Shown piece by piece: positions 50,570 to 58,996 of a stretch of 64,000 nucleotides of DNA. Location: NCBI GenBank assembly GCA_014655195.1, contig BNBH01000002.1, forward strand, positions 116,405-180,404. The letters are read 5' to 3'. Position 1 is the stretch's first letter. The number at the start of each line of letters is the position of its first letter. The position numbers were made by a program, and so were the translations under genes. Under the pieces are notes generated by a model, which saw nothing but the letters and a program-made list of their open reading frames with translations, was not told where the DNA came from and did not search any database. The DNA comes from Streptomyces cellulosae (lineage in GTDB: Bacteria; Actinomycetota; Actinomycetes; Streptomycetales; Streptomycetaceae).

Positions 50570-51556
50570 TCACCCCCGGTACAACCGCACCACCCTCTCC
50601 GCCTCGGCGGCGAAGAACTCCCGCAGAGAAGCCGGCGCCACCACCTCCACCTCCGCCCCCAACGAAGCCAACTGCCCCCGAGCCACCTCCTCCGACTCCA
50701 CCGGCAAGGTGACGGTCACCCACTCCCCGACCCCAGGCGCAGCCACCCCCGCCAGCACCTCCCGAGCCACCCCCGCGTCCACCGCGTACGGCAGCCTCCG
50801 CACCCCCTCCGCAGACAGCCGCACCACCACCTCCGCCCGCAGAAGAGACCGCGCGAACTGCTCCGCCCGCTCCTCCCAGAACGCCGGCAGATCGAAGTCC
50901 TCCGCCCGCTCGAACCGCTCCTCGCCCGGCTCCACCGCCGTGAACCGGTCGATCCGGTACACCCGGAAGGAGTCCCGCCCCGCGACCCGCGCGCACAGGT
51001 ACCAGACACCCGCCTTCAGCACGAGTCCGTACGGCTCCAGCTCCCGCTCCACCTCCTGCCGCCGCTCCCCGGACCCGCGCCGGTAGCGGGCGGTGATCCG
51101 CCGGTCGTCCCACACCGCGTCCGCCACGGCCGGCAGCAGCGCCGGCGTCTCGGGCTCCCGGAACCAGTTCGGCGCGTCCAGATGGAACCGCTGCGCCGCC
51201 GTCCGCGAGGCGTCCCGCAGCGACGGCAGCAGCGCCGCCGACACCTTCAGCCGGGCCGCCGAGGCCGCGTCCTCGAGGCCCATCTCGCGCAGCGCGCCCG
51301 GCACCCCCGACAGGAACAGCGCCTCCGCCTCGCCGCGGGCCAGCCCCGTCAGCCGGGTCCGGTACCCGCCGACCAGCCGGTAGCCGCCGATCCGCCCCCG
51401 GTCCGCGTACACCGGCACGCCCGCCTCGGACAGCGCCTGCGCGTCACGCGTGACCGTGCGCTCCGACACCTCCAGCTCCCGGGCCAGCTCGGCGGCGGTC
51501 ATGGAGGGCCGGGACTGCAGCAGCAGCACCATCTTGATCAACCGGGCAGCACGCAT
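50570..51556 (-). CDS. WYL-domain transcriptional regulator (YafY type)
   Basis: A 328-residue regulator. The N-terminal DeoR-like helix-turn-helix (ARLIKMVLLLQSRPSMTAAE, LEVSERTVTRDAQALSEAGV) is followed by the WYL domain: residues RRITARYRRGSGERR, then VWYLCARVAGRDSFRVYRIDR, which contains the WYL triplet. A C-terminal WCX-like region (VTLPVESEEVARGQLASLG) completes it. WYL proteins sense nucleic acid or small ligands; PafBC are damage-responsive members of this group. This one is a single protein and not paired like PafB-PafC. It starts about 25 bases from the aceE terminator on the same strand. Confidence 0.9.
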   Translation of the reverse strand: MRAARLIKMVLLLQSRPSMTAAELARELEVSERTVTRDAQALSEAGVPVYADRGRIGGYRLVGGYRTRLTGLARGEAEALFLSGVPGALREMGLEDAASAARLKVSAALLPSLRDASRTAAQRFHLDAPNWFREPETPALLPAVADAVWDDRRITARYRRGSGERRQEVERELEPYGLVLKAGVWYLCARVAGRDSFRVYRIDRFTAVEPGEERFERAEDFDLPAFWEERAEQFARSLLRAEVVVRLSAEGVRRLPYAVDAGVAREVLAGVAAPGVGEWVTVTLPVESEEVARGQLASLGAEVEVVAPASLREFFAAEAERVVRLYRG

Positions 51557-51580
51557 GAGCCCATCATGCCCATCACGCGA

Positions 51581-51624
51581 GAGGCCCCCGCCGCCACGCG
51601 CACACGCGTGACGACGGGGGCCTC
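51581..51624 (-). terminator. aceE terminator
   Basis: Stem GAGGCCCCCG/CGGGGGCCTC (51581-51590 with 51615-51624), an internal mismatch loop, then CACGCG/CGCGTG around a 4-base loop. It lies 17 bases beyond the aceE stop. Confidence 0.8.
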
Positions 51625-51640
51625 CCCGCGAACTTCCGCC

Positions 51641-54343
51641 TTACAGGCCGTACTTCTCCCGGGCCTCCTTCACCGCGGTGGCCTTCACCTCGCCGCGGCG
51701 GGCGAGCTGGGCCAGGGCGGCGACGACGATGGACTCGGCGTCCACGCCGAAGTGGCGGCGGGCGGCCTCGCGGGTGTCCGACAGACCGAAGCCGTCGGCG
51801 CCCAGCGAGGTGTAGTCCTGCTCGACCCACTGCGCGATCTGGTCCGGGACCTGGCGCATGTAGTCCGAGACCGCGAGGACGGGGCCCTCGGCGCCCTGCA
51901 GCGCCTGCCGGACGTACGGCGTCCGGTCCTCGCCGCGCAGCAGGGCCTCGTCGGCCTCCATCGCGTCGCGCCGCAGCTCGGTCCACGAGGTCGCGGACCA
52001 CACGTCGGCGGACACGCCCCACTCCTCGGCGAGCAGCCGCTGCGCCTTCAGCGCCCAGTGGATCGCCGTGCCGGAGCCCAGCAGCTGGATGCGCGGGGCG
52101 TTGGCGGCGGGGGACAGGCCCGCGGACTCCGCCGTGTTGAAGCGGTACAGGCCCTTGACGATGCCCTCGTCGACGCCCGCCACCTGCGGCTTCGCGGGCT
52201 GCGGCAGCGGCTCGTTGTAGACCGTCAGGTAGTAGAAGACGTTCTGGTCCTCGTCCGGCTTCGCCTCGCCGAACATCCGGCGCAGACCCTCCTTGACGAT
52301 GACCGCGACCTCGTAGGCGAACGCCGGGTCGTACGTCAGGGCGGCCGGGTTGGTCGCCGCGATGACGGGGGAGTGGCCGTCGGCGTGCTGGAGGCCCTCA
52401 CCGGTCAGCGTGGTGCGGCCCGCGGTGGCGCCGACCAGGAAGCCGCGGCCGAGCTGGTCGCCGAGCTGCCACATCTGGTCGCCGGTGCGCTGCCAGCCGA
52501 ACATCGAGTAGTAGATGTAGAACGGGATCATCGTCTCGCCGTGCGTCGAGTACGACGTCGACGCGGCGATGAACTCGGCCATGGCGCCGGCCTCGGTGAT
52601 CCCCTCGTTGAAGATCTGGCCGTTCTTGGCTTCCTTGTAGTACATCAGCTGGTCGCGGTCGACCGGCTCGTACGTCTGGCCCATCGGCGAGTAGATGCCG
52701 AGGGACGGGAAGAGGCTCTCCATGCCGAAGGTGCGCGCCTCGTCGGGGACGATCGGCACCCAGCGCTTCCCCGTCTCCTTGTCGCGGACCAGGTCCTTGA
52801 CCAGGCGGACGAACGCCATCGTGGTGGCCACGTTCTGCGAGCCGGAGCCCTTGTCGAACGCGGTGAACGCCTTCTCGGCCGGCTGCGGCAGCGGCGCGAC
52901 CGGGTGCACCCGGCGGGCCGGGGCGGGACCGCCGAGGGCGGCGCGGCGCTCCTGGAGGTAGCGGACCTCGGGGGAGTCGGCGCCCGGGTGCGCGTAGGGC
53001 ACCACGCCGTCGACGAACCGCGAGTCCGGGATCGGCAGCTCCAGGCGGTCGCGCATCGCCTTGAACTCGTCCACCGTGAGCTTCTTCATCTGGTGGTTGG
53101 CGTTCTTCGACGCGAAGCCCTCACCGAGGGTGTGGCCCTTGACGGTCTGCGCCAGGATCACGGTCGGCGCGCCCTTGTGGGAGAGCGCGGCCTTGTACGC
53201 GGCGTAGACCTTGCGGGACTCGTGGCCGCCGCGCGAGAAGTGGAAGCACTCGAGGATCTTGTCGTCGCTCAGCAGCTTCGCCATCTCGGCGAGCGCCGGG
53301 TCCTTGCCGAAGAAGTCCTCGCGGATGTAGGCGGCGTCACGCGTCTGGTACGTCTGCACCTGCGCGTCCGGCACCTCGCGCAGGCGGCGCACCAGGGCGC
53401 CCGTGGTGTCGAGCTGGAACAGCTCGTCCCAGGCGGTGCCCCACAGGGTCTTGATCACGTTCCAGCCGGCGCCGCGGAACTGGGCCTCCAGCTCCTGCAC
53501 GATCTTGAAGTTGGCGCGGACCGGGCCGTCGAGGCGCTGCAGGTTGCAGTTGACGACGAAGGTCAGGTTGTCCAGCTGCTCGCGGGCGGCGAGGGTGAGC
53601 GCGGTCGTCGACTCGGGCTCGTCCATCTCGCCGTCGCCGAGGAACGCCCACACGTGGGAGTCGGAGACGTCCTTGATGCCGCGGCTGGTCAGATAGCGGT
53701 TGAAGCGCGCCTGGTAGATCGCGGAGATCGGGCCGAGGCCCATCGACACGGTGGGGAACTCCCACAGCCAGGGCAGGCGCCGGGGGTGCGGGTAGGACGG
53801 CAGGCCGTTGCCGCCCGCCTCACGGCGGAAGTTGTCCAGCTGCTCCTCGCTGATGCGGCCGTCGAGGAACGCGCGGGCGTAGATGCCGGGGGAGGCGTGG
53901 CCCTGGATGTAGAGCTGGTCGCCGGAGCCGTCCCCCTCCTTGCCGCGGAAGAAGTGGTTGAAGCCGGTCTCGTAGAGCCACGCGGCCGAGGCGAAGGTGG
54001 CGATGTGGCCGCCCACGCCGTACTTGCTGCCGCGGGTCACCATCGCCGCCGCGTTCCACCGGTTCCAGGCGGTGATGCGCTGCTCCAGCGCCTCGTCGCC
54101 GTCCACGGCGGGCTCGGCCGCGGTGGGGATGGTGTTGACGTAGTCGGTCTCGAGCAGCTTGGGCAGCGCGACGCCGGCGCCCTCGGCACGCTCCAGCGTG
54201 CGCCGCATCAGGTACGCGGCACGGTGCGGCCCGGCCGCCGCGGTCACGGCGTCCAGGGAGGCCTGCCACTCGGCGGTCTCCTCGGGGTCGCGGTCCGGGA
54301 GCTGGTCGAGCTCGCTCGGCTGGATGGCGTTGGGGTCGGTCAT
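51641..54343 (-). CDS. aceE: Pyruvate dehydrogenase E1 component
   Basis: The thiamine-diphosphate-dependent homodimeric E1 that decarboxylates pyruvate and passes the acetyl group to the lipoyl E2. The length, 900 residues, is usual for AceE. Clear motifs are HIATFASAAWLYETGFNHF, the ThDP motif GDGEMDEPES followed by FVVNCNLQRLDGP, and the C-terminal transketolase part with SMFGWQRTGDQMWQLGDQ and RTTLTGEGLQHADGHS. The ATG at 54343 has GGAAGG about eight bases upstream. It has a promoter about 100 bp upstream overlapped by a 17-bp palindrome. Its E2 and E3 genes lie upstream on the same strand but are separated by a GntR gene and a terminator, so they are a different transcript. Confidence 0.97.
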   Translation of the reverse strand: MTDPNAIQPSELDQLPDRDPEETAEWQASLDAVTAAAGPHRAAYLMRRTLERAEGAGVALPKLLETDYVNTIPTAAEPAVDGDEALEQRITAWNRWNAAAMVTRGSKYGVGGHIATFASAAWLYETGFNHFFRGKEGDGSGDQLYIQGHASPGIYARAFLDGRISEEQLDNFRREAGGNGLPSYPHPRRLPWLWEFPTVSMGLGPISAIYQARFNRYLTSRGIKDVSDSHVWAFLGDGEMDEPESTTALTLAAREQLDNLTFVVNCNLQRLDGPVRANFKIVQELEAQFRGAGWNVIKTLWGTAWDELFQLDTTGALVRRLREVPDAQVQTYQTRDAAYIREDFFGKDPALAEMAKLLSDDKILECFHFSRGGHESRKVYAAYKAALSHKGAPTVILAQTVKGHTLGEGFASKNANHQMKKLTVDEFKAMRDRLELPIPDSRFVDGVVPYAHPGADSPEVRYLQERRAALGGPAPARRVHPVAPLPQPAEKAFTAFDKGSGSQNVATTMAFVRLVKDLVRDKETGKRWVPIVPDEARTFGMESLFPSLGIYSPMGQTYEPVDRDQLMYYKEAKNGQIFNEGITEAGAMAEFIAASTSYSTHGETMIPFYIYYSMFGWQRTGDQMWQLGDQLGRGFLVGATAGRTTLTGEGLQHADGHSPVIAATNPAALTYDPAFAYEVAVIVKEGLRRMFGEAKPDEDQNVFYYLTVYNEPLPQPAKPQVAGVDEGIVKGLYRFNTAESAGLSPAANAPRIQLLGSGTAIHWALKAQRLLAEEWGVSADVWSATSWTELRRDAMEADEALLRGEDRTPYVRQALQGAEGPVLAVSDYMRQVPDQIAQWVEQDYTSLGADGFGLSDTREAARRHFGVDAESIVVAALAQLARRGEVKATAVKEAREKYGL

Positions 54344-54420
54344 GTCGCCGCCTTCCTCAGTCGAAGGGGGTGCCCTCAGAAGGGTTCGGGGGTGCCCTTT
54401 GTCTTTGGCAGGACAGGGCT

Positions 54421-54442
54421 GCGGACTTCGGTGGAAGTCCGC
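54421..54442 (-). promoter_or_regulatory. 5'-terminal stem-loop of aceE mRNA
   Basis: A perfect 9-bp stem (GCGGACTTC pairing with GAAGTCCGC) around a 4-base loop. It would form the very 5' end of a transcript starting near 54441. It may protect the message or respond to regulation. Confidence 0.55.
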
Positions 54443-54447
54443 AGGTG

Positions 54448-54477
54448 ACAATAACTCCGTGATCGATGATCGATCAA
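54448..54477 (-). promoter_or_regulatory. aceE promoter with overlapping operator palindrome
   Basis: On the minus strand TTGATC (-35, 54472-54477), 18-base spacer, TATTGT (-10, 54448-54453). A perfect 17-bp palindrome, arms TGATCGAT and ATCGATCA around one base (54460-54476), covers most of the -35 and half of the spacer. Its placement predicts repression by a dimeric regulator. Confidence 0.7.
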
Positions 54478-54630
54478 AGGGTTGGGGGGCAAAATCGCTT
54501 GATCCGGAGAAAGTCGGCACGGGGTGCCTCCGGCGGTGGCACGCGGTGACGGGATTTGGGCGCGTTTGCGCAGGTGAGGGGGGTGTCGCGCGGACGTGCA
54601 CCTGCGGCCGCGGGTTGTTTGTGGCTGGTC

Positions 54631-54649
54631 GCGCAGTTCCCCGCGCCCC
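54631..54649 (-). repeat. Dispersed repeat core, reverse copy
   Basis: An exact reverse complement of the core GGGGCGCGGGGAACTGCGC, preceded by GGCTGGTC as in other streptomycete copies and located beyond the GntR gene stop. Confidence 0.85.
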
Positions 54650-54741
54650 TTCAGGGCGGCTCCGCCGCCTGGGCGCGAACGGGGGTCTGGGGGCGGAGCC
54701 CCCAGGGAAGGGACGGGAAGGGGCGGCGGGGGCGAGACTCC

Positions 54742-55365
54742 CTAGGCCCGCGGCGCACACCCCAGCACATGCGACTTCACCAGCTCGGCGATGCGCGGAT
54801 CCCGGCGGCGGAAGGCCGCGACCAGTTCCTCGTGCTCCTCCGCGTAGGACTGCTGCACCGTTCCGAGCCACCGTATCGACAGCGCCGTGAACACCTCGAT
54901 CCCCAGCCCCTCCCACGTGTGCAGCAGCACCGAGTTCCCCGCAGCCCGCACCAGCTCCCGATGGAACCCCACCGTGTGCCGCACCTGCGCCGTCCCGTCC
55001 GCGGCGCGGTCCGCCTCGTACAGCGCCGCGACATGCGGCTCCAGCGCCGAGCAGTCCTCCGCCAGCCGCGCCGCCGCCAGCTCCGCCGCGATCGCCTCCA
55101 GGCCGGCCCGGACCGGGTAGCTCTCCTCCAGGTCGGCCGCCGTCAGGTTCCGCACCCGCACGCCCTTGTTCGGCGCCGACTCGATCAGCCGCAGCGACTC
55201 CAGCTCGCGCAGCGCCTCCCGCACGGGCGTCTGGCTGACCTCCAGCTCGGTCGCGATGCGCCGCTCCACGATCCGCTCGCCCGGCTTCCAGCGCCCGCTG
55301 ATGATCCCTTCCAGGATGTGCTCGCGGATCTGCTCGCGCAGCGAGTGGACGACGGGCGCGGTCAT
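54742..55365 (-). CDS. GntR-family (FCD) transcriptional regulator
   Basis: A 207-residue regulator. The winged helix is SLREQIREHILEGIISGRW to SQTPVREALRELESLRLIES (about residues 8-62). The FCD all-helical effector domain follows, with the metal-binding Asp/His pattern around RHTVGFHRELVRAAGN. FCD GntR proteins often bind organic acids, and related PdhR proteins control pyruvate dehydrogenase, so control of the adjacent aceE is plausible. A quasi-palindrome TTGAC-GAATA-GACAA at 55406-55420 before this gene could be an autoregulatory site. It differs from the aceE palindrome, so the link is unproven. Confidence 0.88.
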   Translation of the reverse strand: MTAPVVHSLREQIREHILEGIISGRWKPGERIVERRIATELEVSQTPVREALRELESLRLIESAPNKGVRVRNLTAADLEESYPVRAGLEAIAAELAAARLAEDCSALEPHVAALYEADRAADGTAQVRHTVGFHRELVRAAGNSVLLHTWEGLGIEVFTALSIRWLGTVQQSYAEEHEELVAAFRRRDPRIAELVKSHVLGCAPRA

Positions 55366-55500
55366 GACGGGCTCCTTAGCGGGGCCCGCGGGCCCCCGGG
55401 GGGCTTTGACGAATAGACAATACGGCCGGGAGACCGCCGGGGTAGGGCGCGCGGGGGCGCTTTCGCCCAGGTGAGACGAGACTTACACGCCCCATGTGAC

Positions 55501-55545
55501 GGTGCCCCCGTCCGGAAGCCGTGAGGGCTTCCGGACGGGGGCACC
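55501..55545 (-). terminator. Terminator of the sucB-lpd unit
   Basis: A perfect 20-bp stem (55501-55520 with 55526-55545) and 5-base loop, 37 bases beyond the sucB stop on the minus strand. Confidence 0.92.
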
Positions 55546-55582
55546 GAGGGACCGGATCAGCGGCCCGGGGTCACCGCCCGGT

Positions 55583-57319
55583 TCACAGACCGAGCTCGAC
55601 CTCGAACTCGCCCGCCTCCAGGATCGCCTTGACCGCCGTCAGGTAGCGGGCGGCGTCGGCGCCGTCCACCAGACGGTGGTCGTAGGAGAGGGTCAGGTAC
55701 GTCATGTCGCGGATGCCGATGACGGGACCGTCCTCGGTCTCCACGACGGCCGGACGCTTGACCGTGGCGCCGATGCCGAGGATCGCGACCTGGCCCGGCG
55801 GCACGATGATCGTGTCGAAGAGCGCACCGCGCGAACCCGTGTTGGAGATGGTGAAGGTCGCGCCGGACAGCTCGTCCGGGGTGATCTTGTTGCCGCGTAC
55901 CTTGCCCGCCAGCTCCGCCGTGGCCTTGGCGATACCGGCGAGGTTCAGACCGCCGGCGTTCTTGATGACCGGGGTCATCAGGCCCTTCTCGGAGTCCACC
56001 GCGATACCGATGTTCTCGGTGTCGAAGTAGGTGATGGTCCCCTCGGCCTCGTTGATCTTGGCGTTGATGACCGGGTGGGCCTTCAGCGCCTGGGCCGCGG
56101 CCTTGACGAAGAACGGCATCGGGGAGAGCTTGACGCCCTCACGGGCCGCGAACGCGTCCTTGGCGCGGGCGCGCAGCTTCATCAGACGGGTGACGTCGAC
56201 CTCGACGACCGAGGACAGCTGGGCCTGCTCGTGCAGGGCCTTGACCATGTTGTCGCCGATGACCTTGCGGATCCGCGGCATCTTCACGGTCTGGCCGCGC
56301 AGCGGGGACGCCTCGAGGACCGGGGTCCTCTTGGCGGCCGCGGGAGCGGCGGCCGGTGCCGGGGCAGCGGCGGCGGCCTTGGCGGCCTCGGCGGCGGCGA
56401 GCACGTCCTGCTTGCGGATACGGCCGCCGACGCCGGTGCCCTTGACGGTGGACAGGTCGACGCCGTTCTCGGCGGCGAGCTTGCGCACCAGCGGGGTCAC
56501 GTAGGCGCCGTCGTCCGTGGCCTGCGCGGCGGCCGGGGCCGCGGGAGCCTGCGGGGCGGGAGCGGCCGGAGCCGGGGCGGGAGCGGGAGCCGGGGCGGCC
56601 GGCTGGGGGGCCGGGGCGGCCGGGGCCGGGGCGGGCTCGGGCTGCGCCGGGGCGGCCGGGGCCTCCTGCGCGGGGGCGGCGGCCGGAGCGGCGCCGGCCT
56701 CGCCGATGACGGCGAGCTTCGCGCCGACCTCGGCGGTCTCGTCCTCGCCGACCACGATCTCCAGCAGGGTGCCGGACGCGGGGGCGGGGATCTCGGTGTC
56801 GACCTTGTCGGTGGACACCTCGAGCAGCGGCTCGTCGGCCTCGACGGTGTCGCCCACGGACTTCAGCCAGCGGGTGACGGTGCCCTCGGTGACGGACTCG
56901 CCGAGCGCCGGCAGCACCACGTCGGTGCCCTGCGCGGAACCGCCGCCGGCCGAGGCCTCGGCGGTGGGGGCGGGGGCCGGGGCGGCCTGCTCGGTGGACG
57001 GCTGGGCCTGCGGCTCCGGCGCGGGGGCCGGCGGGGCGGCCTGCTCGGCGGCCGGGGCCTCGGTGGCCGCGGGGGCGCCGCTGCCGTCGTCGATCAGGGC
57101 CAGCTCGGCGCCGACCTCGACCGTCTCGTCCTCGGCGACCTTGATGGAGGACAGCACGCCGGAGGCAGGGGCCGGGATCTCGGTGTCGACCTTGTCGGTC
57201 GACACCTCGAGCAGCGGCTCGTCGGCCTCGACGCGCTCGCCCTCGGCCTTCAGCCAGCGGGTGACAGTGCCCTCGGTGACGCTCTCGCCGAGCGCCGGAA
57301 GGGTTACGGAAACCGCCAT
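55583..57319 (-). CDS. sucB: Dihydrolipoamide acyltransferase (E2) with two lipoyl domains
   Basis: The core of 2-oxoacid dehydrogenase complexes: it transfers acyl groups from E1 to CoA. The 578-residue protein has two lipoyl domains with the modified lysines Lys43 and Lys172 (both in LLEVSTDKV). Long Ala/Pro linkers separate these from a peripheral subunit-binding domain ([20 protein letters not shown]) and the catalytic domain with His548 and Asp552 (YDHRLVDG). AAAGGAG lies 11 bases before the ATG. It is annotated as succinyltransferase by family resemblance; actinobacteria often use one E2 for both pyruvate and 2-oxoglutarate complexes. The lpd gene lies immediately upstream, and LipA/LipB supply its cofactor. 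Confidence 0.95.
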   Translation of the reverse strand: MAVSVTLPALGESVTEGTVTRWLKAEGERVEADEPLLEVSTDKVDTEIPAPASGVLSSIKVAEDETVEVGAELALIDDGSGAPAATEAPAAEQAAPPAPAPEPQAQPSTEQAAPAPAPTAEASAGGGSAQGTDVVLPALGESVTEGTVTRWLKSVGDTVEADEPLLEVSTDKVDTEIPAPASGTLLEIVVGEDETAEVGAKLAVIGEAGAAPAAAPAQEAPAAPAQPEPAPAPAAPAPQPAAPAPAPAPAPAAPAPQAPAAPAAAQATDDGAYVTPLVRKLAAENGVDLSTVKGTGVGGRIRKQDVLAAAEAAKAAAAAPAPAAAPAAAKRTPVLEASPLRGQTVKMPRIRKVIGDNMVKALHEQAQLSSVVEVDVTRLMKLRARAKDAFAAREGVKLSPMPFFVKAAAQALKAHPVINAKINEAEGTITYFDTENIGIAVDSEKGLMTPVIKNAGGLNLAGIAKATAELAGKVRGNKITPDELSGATFTISNTGSRGALFDTIIVPPGQVAILGIGATVKRPAVVETEDGPVIGIRDMTYLTLSYDHRLVDGADAARYLTAVKAILEAGEFEVELGL

Positions 57320-57380
57320 GGTTTCGGTTGCTCCTTTAAAAGTGCGGAAGTCTGTGTCGTCGCGCCCGGTGACCGATGGC

Positions 57381-58769
57381 TCAGTCGTGGGAGTGGAGGG
57401 GCTTGCCGGCCAGGGCCAGGTGGGCCTCGCCGAGCGCCTCGTTCTGCGTCGGGTGGGCGTGGACCAGCTGGGCCACCTCGGCCGGCAGGGCCTCCCAGTT
57501 GTAGATCAGCTGTGCCTCGCCGACCTGCTCGCCCATACGGTCGCCGACCATGTGGACGCCGACCACCGCACCGTCCTTGACCTGGACGAGCTTGATCTCG
57601 CCCGCGGTCTTCAGGATCTTGCTCTTGCCGTTGCCCGCGAGGTTGTACTTCAGAGCGACGACCTTGTCCGCGCCGTAGATCTCCTTGGCCTTGGCCTCGG
57701 TGATGCCGACGGAGGCGACCTCGGGGTGGCAGTACGTCACCCGCGGCACGCCGTCGTAGTCGACCGGGACGGTCTTGAGACCGGCCAGGCGCTCCGCCAC
57801 CAGGATGCCCTCGGCGAAGCCGACGTGCGCGAGCTGGAGCGTCGGGACCAGGTCGCCGACGGCGGAGATGGTGGGCACGTTGGTACGCATGTACTCGTCG
57901 ACCAGGACGTAGCCGCGGTCCATGGCGACCCCGGCCTCCTCGTAGCCCAGGCCCTGCGAGACCGGGCCGCGGCCGACGGCGACGAGCAGGACCTCGGCCT
58001 CGAACGTCTTGCCGTCCGCCAGGGTGACCTTGACGCCGTCCTGGGTGTACTCGGCCTTCTCGAAGAAGGTGCCCAGGTTGAACTTGATACCGCGCTTGCG
58101 GAACGCGCGCTCGAGCAGCTTGGAGCTGTTCTCGTCCTCGACCGGGACGAGGTGCTTCATGCCCTCGATGATCGTGACGTCGGTGCCGAACGACTTCCAC
58201 GCGGACGCGAACTCGACCCCGATGACGCCGCCGCCCAGGACGATCGCGGACTTGGGCACGCGGTCCAGGACCAGGGCGTGGTCGGAGGAGATGATCCGGT
58301 CGCCGTCGATCTCCAGGCCCGGCAGCGACTTCGGCACGGAGCCGGTCGCCAGCAGGACGTGGCGGCCCTGGACACGCTGGCCGTTCACGTCGACGGAGGT
58401 GGGGGAGGACAGCCGGCCCTCACCCTCGATGTAGGTGATCTTGCGGGAGGCGATCAGCCCCTGAAGACCCTTGTACAGGCCGGCGATCACGTCGTCCTTG
58501 TACTTGTGGACGGCAGCGATGTCGATGCCCTCGAAGGTGGCCTTCACACCGAACTGCTCGCTCTCGCGGGCCTGGTCGGCGATCTCACCCGCGTGCAGCA
58601 GGGCCTTGGTGGGGATGCATCCGTTGTGCAGGCAGGTACCGCCGACCTTGCCCTTCTCGATCAGGGCGACGTCCAGGCCCAGCTGCGCCCCGCGCAGGGC
58701 CGCGGCGTACCCACCGCTGCCACCGCCGAGGATCACTAGGTCGAAAACGGTGCTGGCGTCGTTCGCCAC
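57381..58769 (-). CDS. lpd: Dihydrolipoyl dehydrogenase (E3)
   Basis: An FAD enzyme that reoxidises the lipoyl arms of E2 and makes NADH. The 462-residue protein has the FAD loop [12 protein letters not shown] (15-26), the redox disulphide Cys46-Cys51 ([13 protein letters not shown]), the NAD loop [15 protein letters not shown] and the catalytic His-Glu ([12 protein letters not shown]). The GTG at 58769 has GGAGG seven bases upstream; longer in-frame starts would add non-conserved residues. It forms a two-gene unit with sucB (61-base gap). Confidence 0.97.
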   Translation of the reverse strand: MANDASTVFDLVILGGGSGGYAAALRGAQLGLDVALIEKGKVGGTCLHNGCIPTKALLHAGEIADQARESEQFGVKATFEGIDIAAVHKYKDDVIAGLYKGLQGLIASRKITYIEGEGRLSSPTSVDVNGQRVQGRHVLLATGSVPKSLPGLEIDGDRIISSDHALVLDRVPKSAIVLGGGVIGVEFASAWKSFGTDVTIIEGMKHLVPVEDENSSKLLERAFRKRGIKFNLGTFFEKAEYTQDGVKVTLADGKTFEAEVLLVAVGRGPVSQGLGYEEAGVAMDRGYVLVDEYMRTNVPTISAVGDLVPTLQLAHVGFAEGILVAERLAGLKTVPVDYDGVPRVTYCHPEVASVGITEAKAKEIYGADKVVALKYNLAGNGKSKILKTAGEIKLVQVKDGAVVGVHMVGDRMGEQVGEAQLIYNWEALPAEVAQLVHAHPTQNEALGEAHLALAGKPLHSHD

Positions 58770-58996
58770 GTCACGTCCTCCATGCATGTGCGCCACGCCG
58801 GTCTCCAGTGACCGGTCGGCGGCTGGTGTCCGGCCGCTCTATGTTCTCGGCCCTTGAGTGGGGCCCTGTCCTGCCGAGCCCTATCCTCGCACTTGTCGGG
58901 GCCGTACGAGACGCCGGGCCGTGGTGTGAGACGTCCCACTCCCCGGTGACGGGGCCCCGTCGCACCCGCGTACGAGGCCCGTCACCCGAGGACGTG

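Larger units (their letters stand above)
54344..54741. promoter_or_regulatory. 398-bp aceE upstream region
   Basis: No gene is seen. From left to right it contains the 5' leader of aceE with a hairpin (54421-54442), the aceE promoter and palindrome (54448-54477), about 120 bp with no recognisable feature, a reverse copy of the dispersed repeat (54631-54649) and the G-rich block at 54710-54726, just beyond the GntR stop. Confidence 0.75.

Noticed and set aside
50087..54448. Long plus-strand open frame opposite the WYL and aceE genes
   Set aside because: Same GC effect: the translation is Arg/Gly/Val/Leu-rich without family features and covers several real genes.
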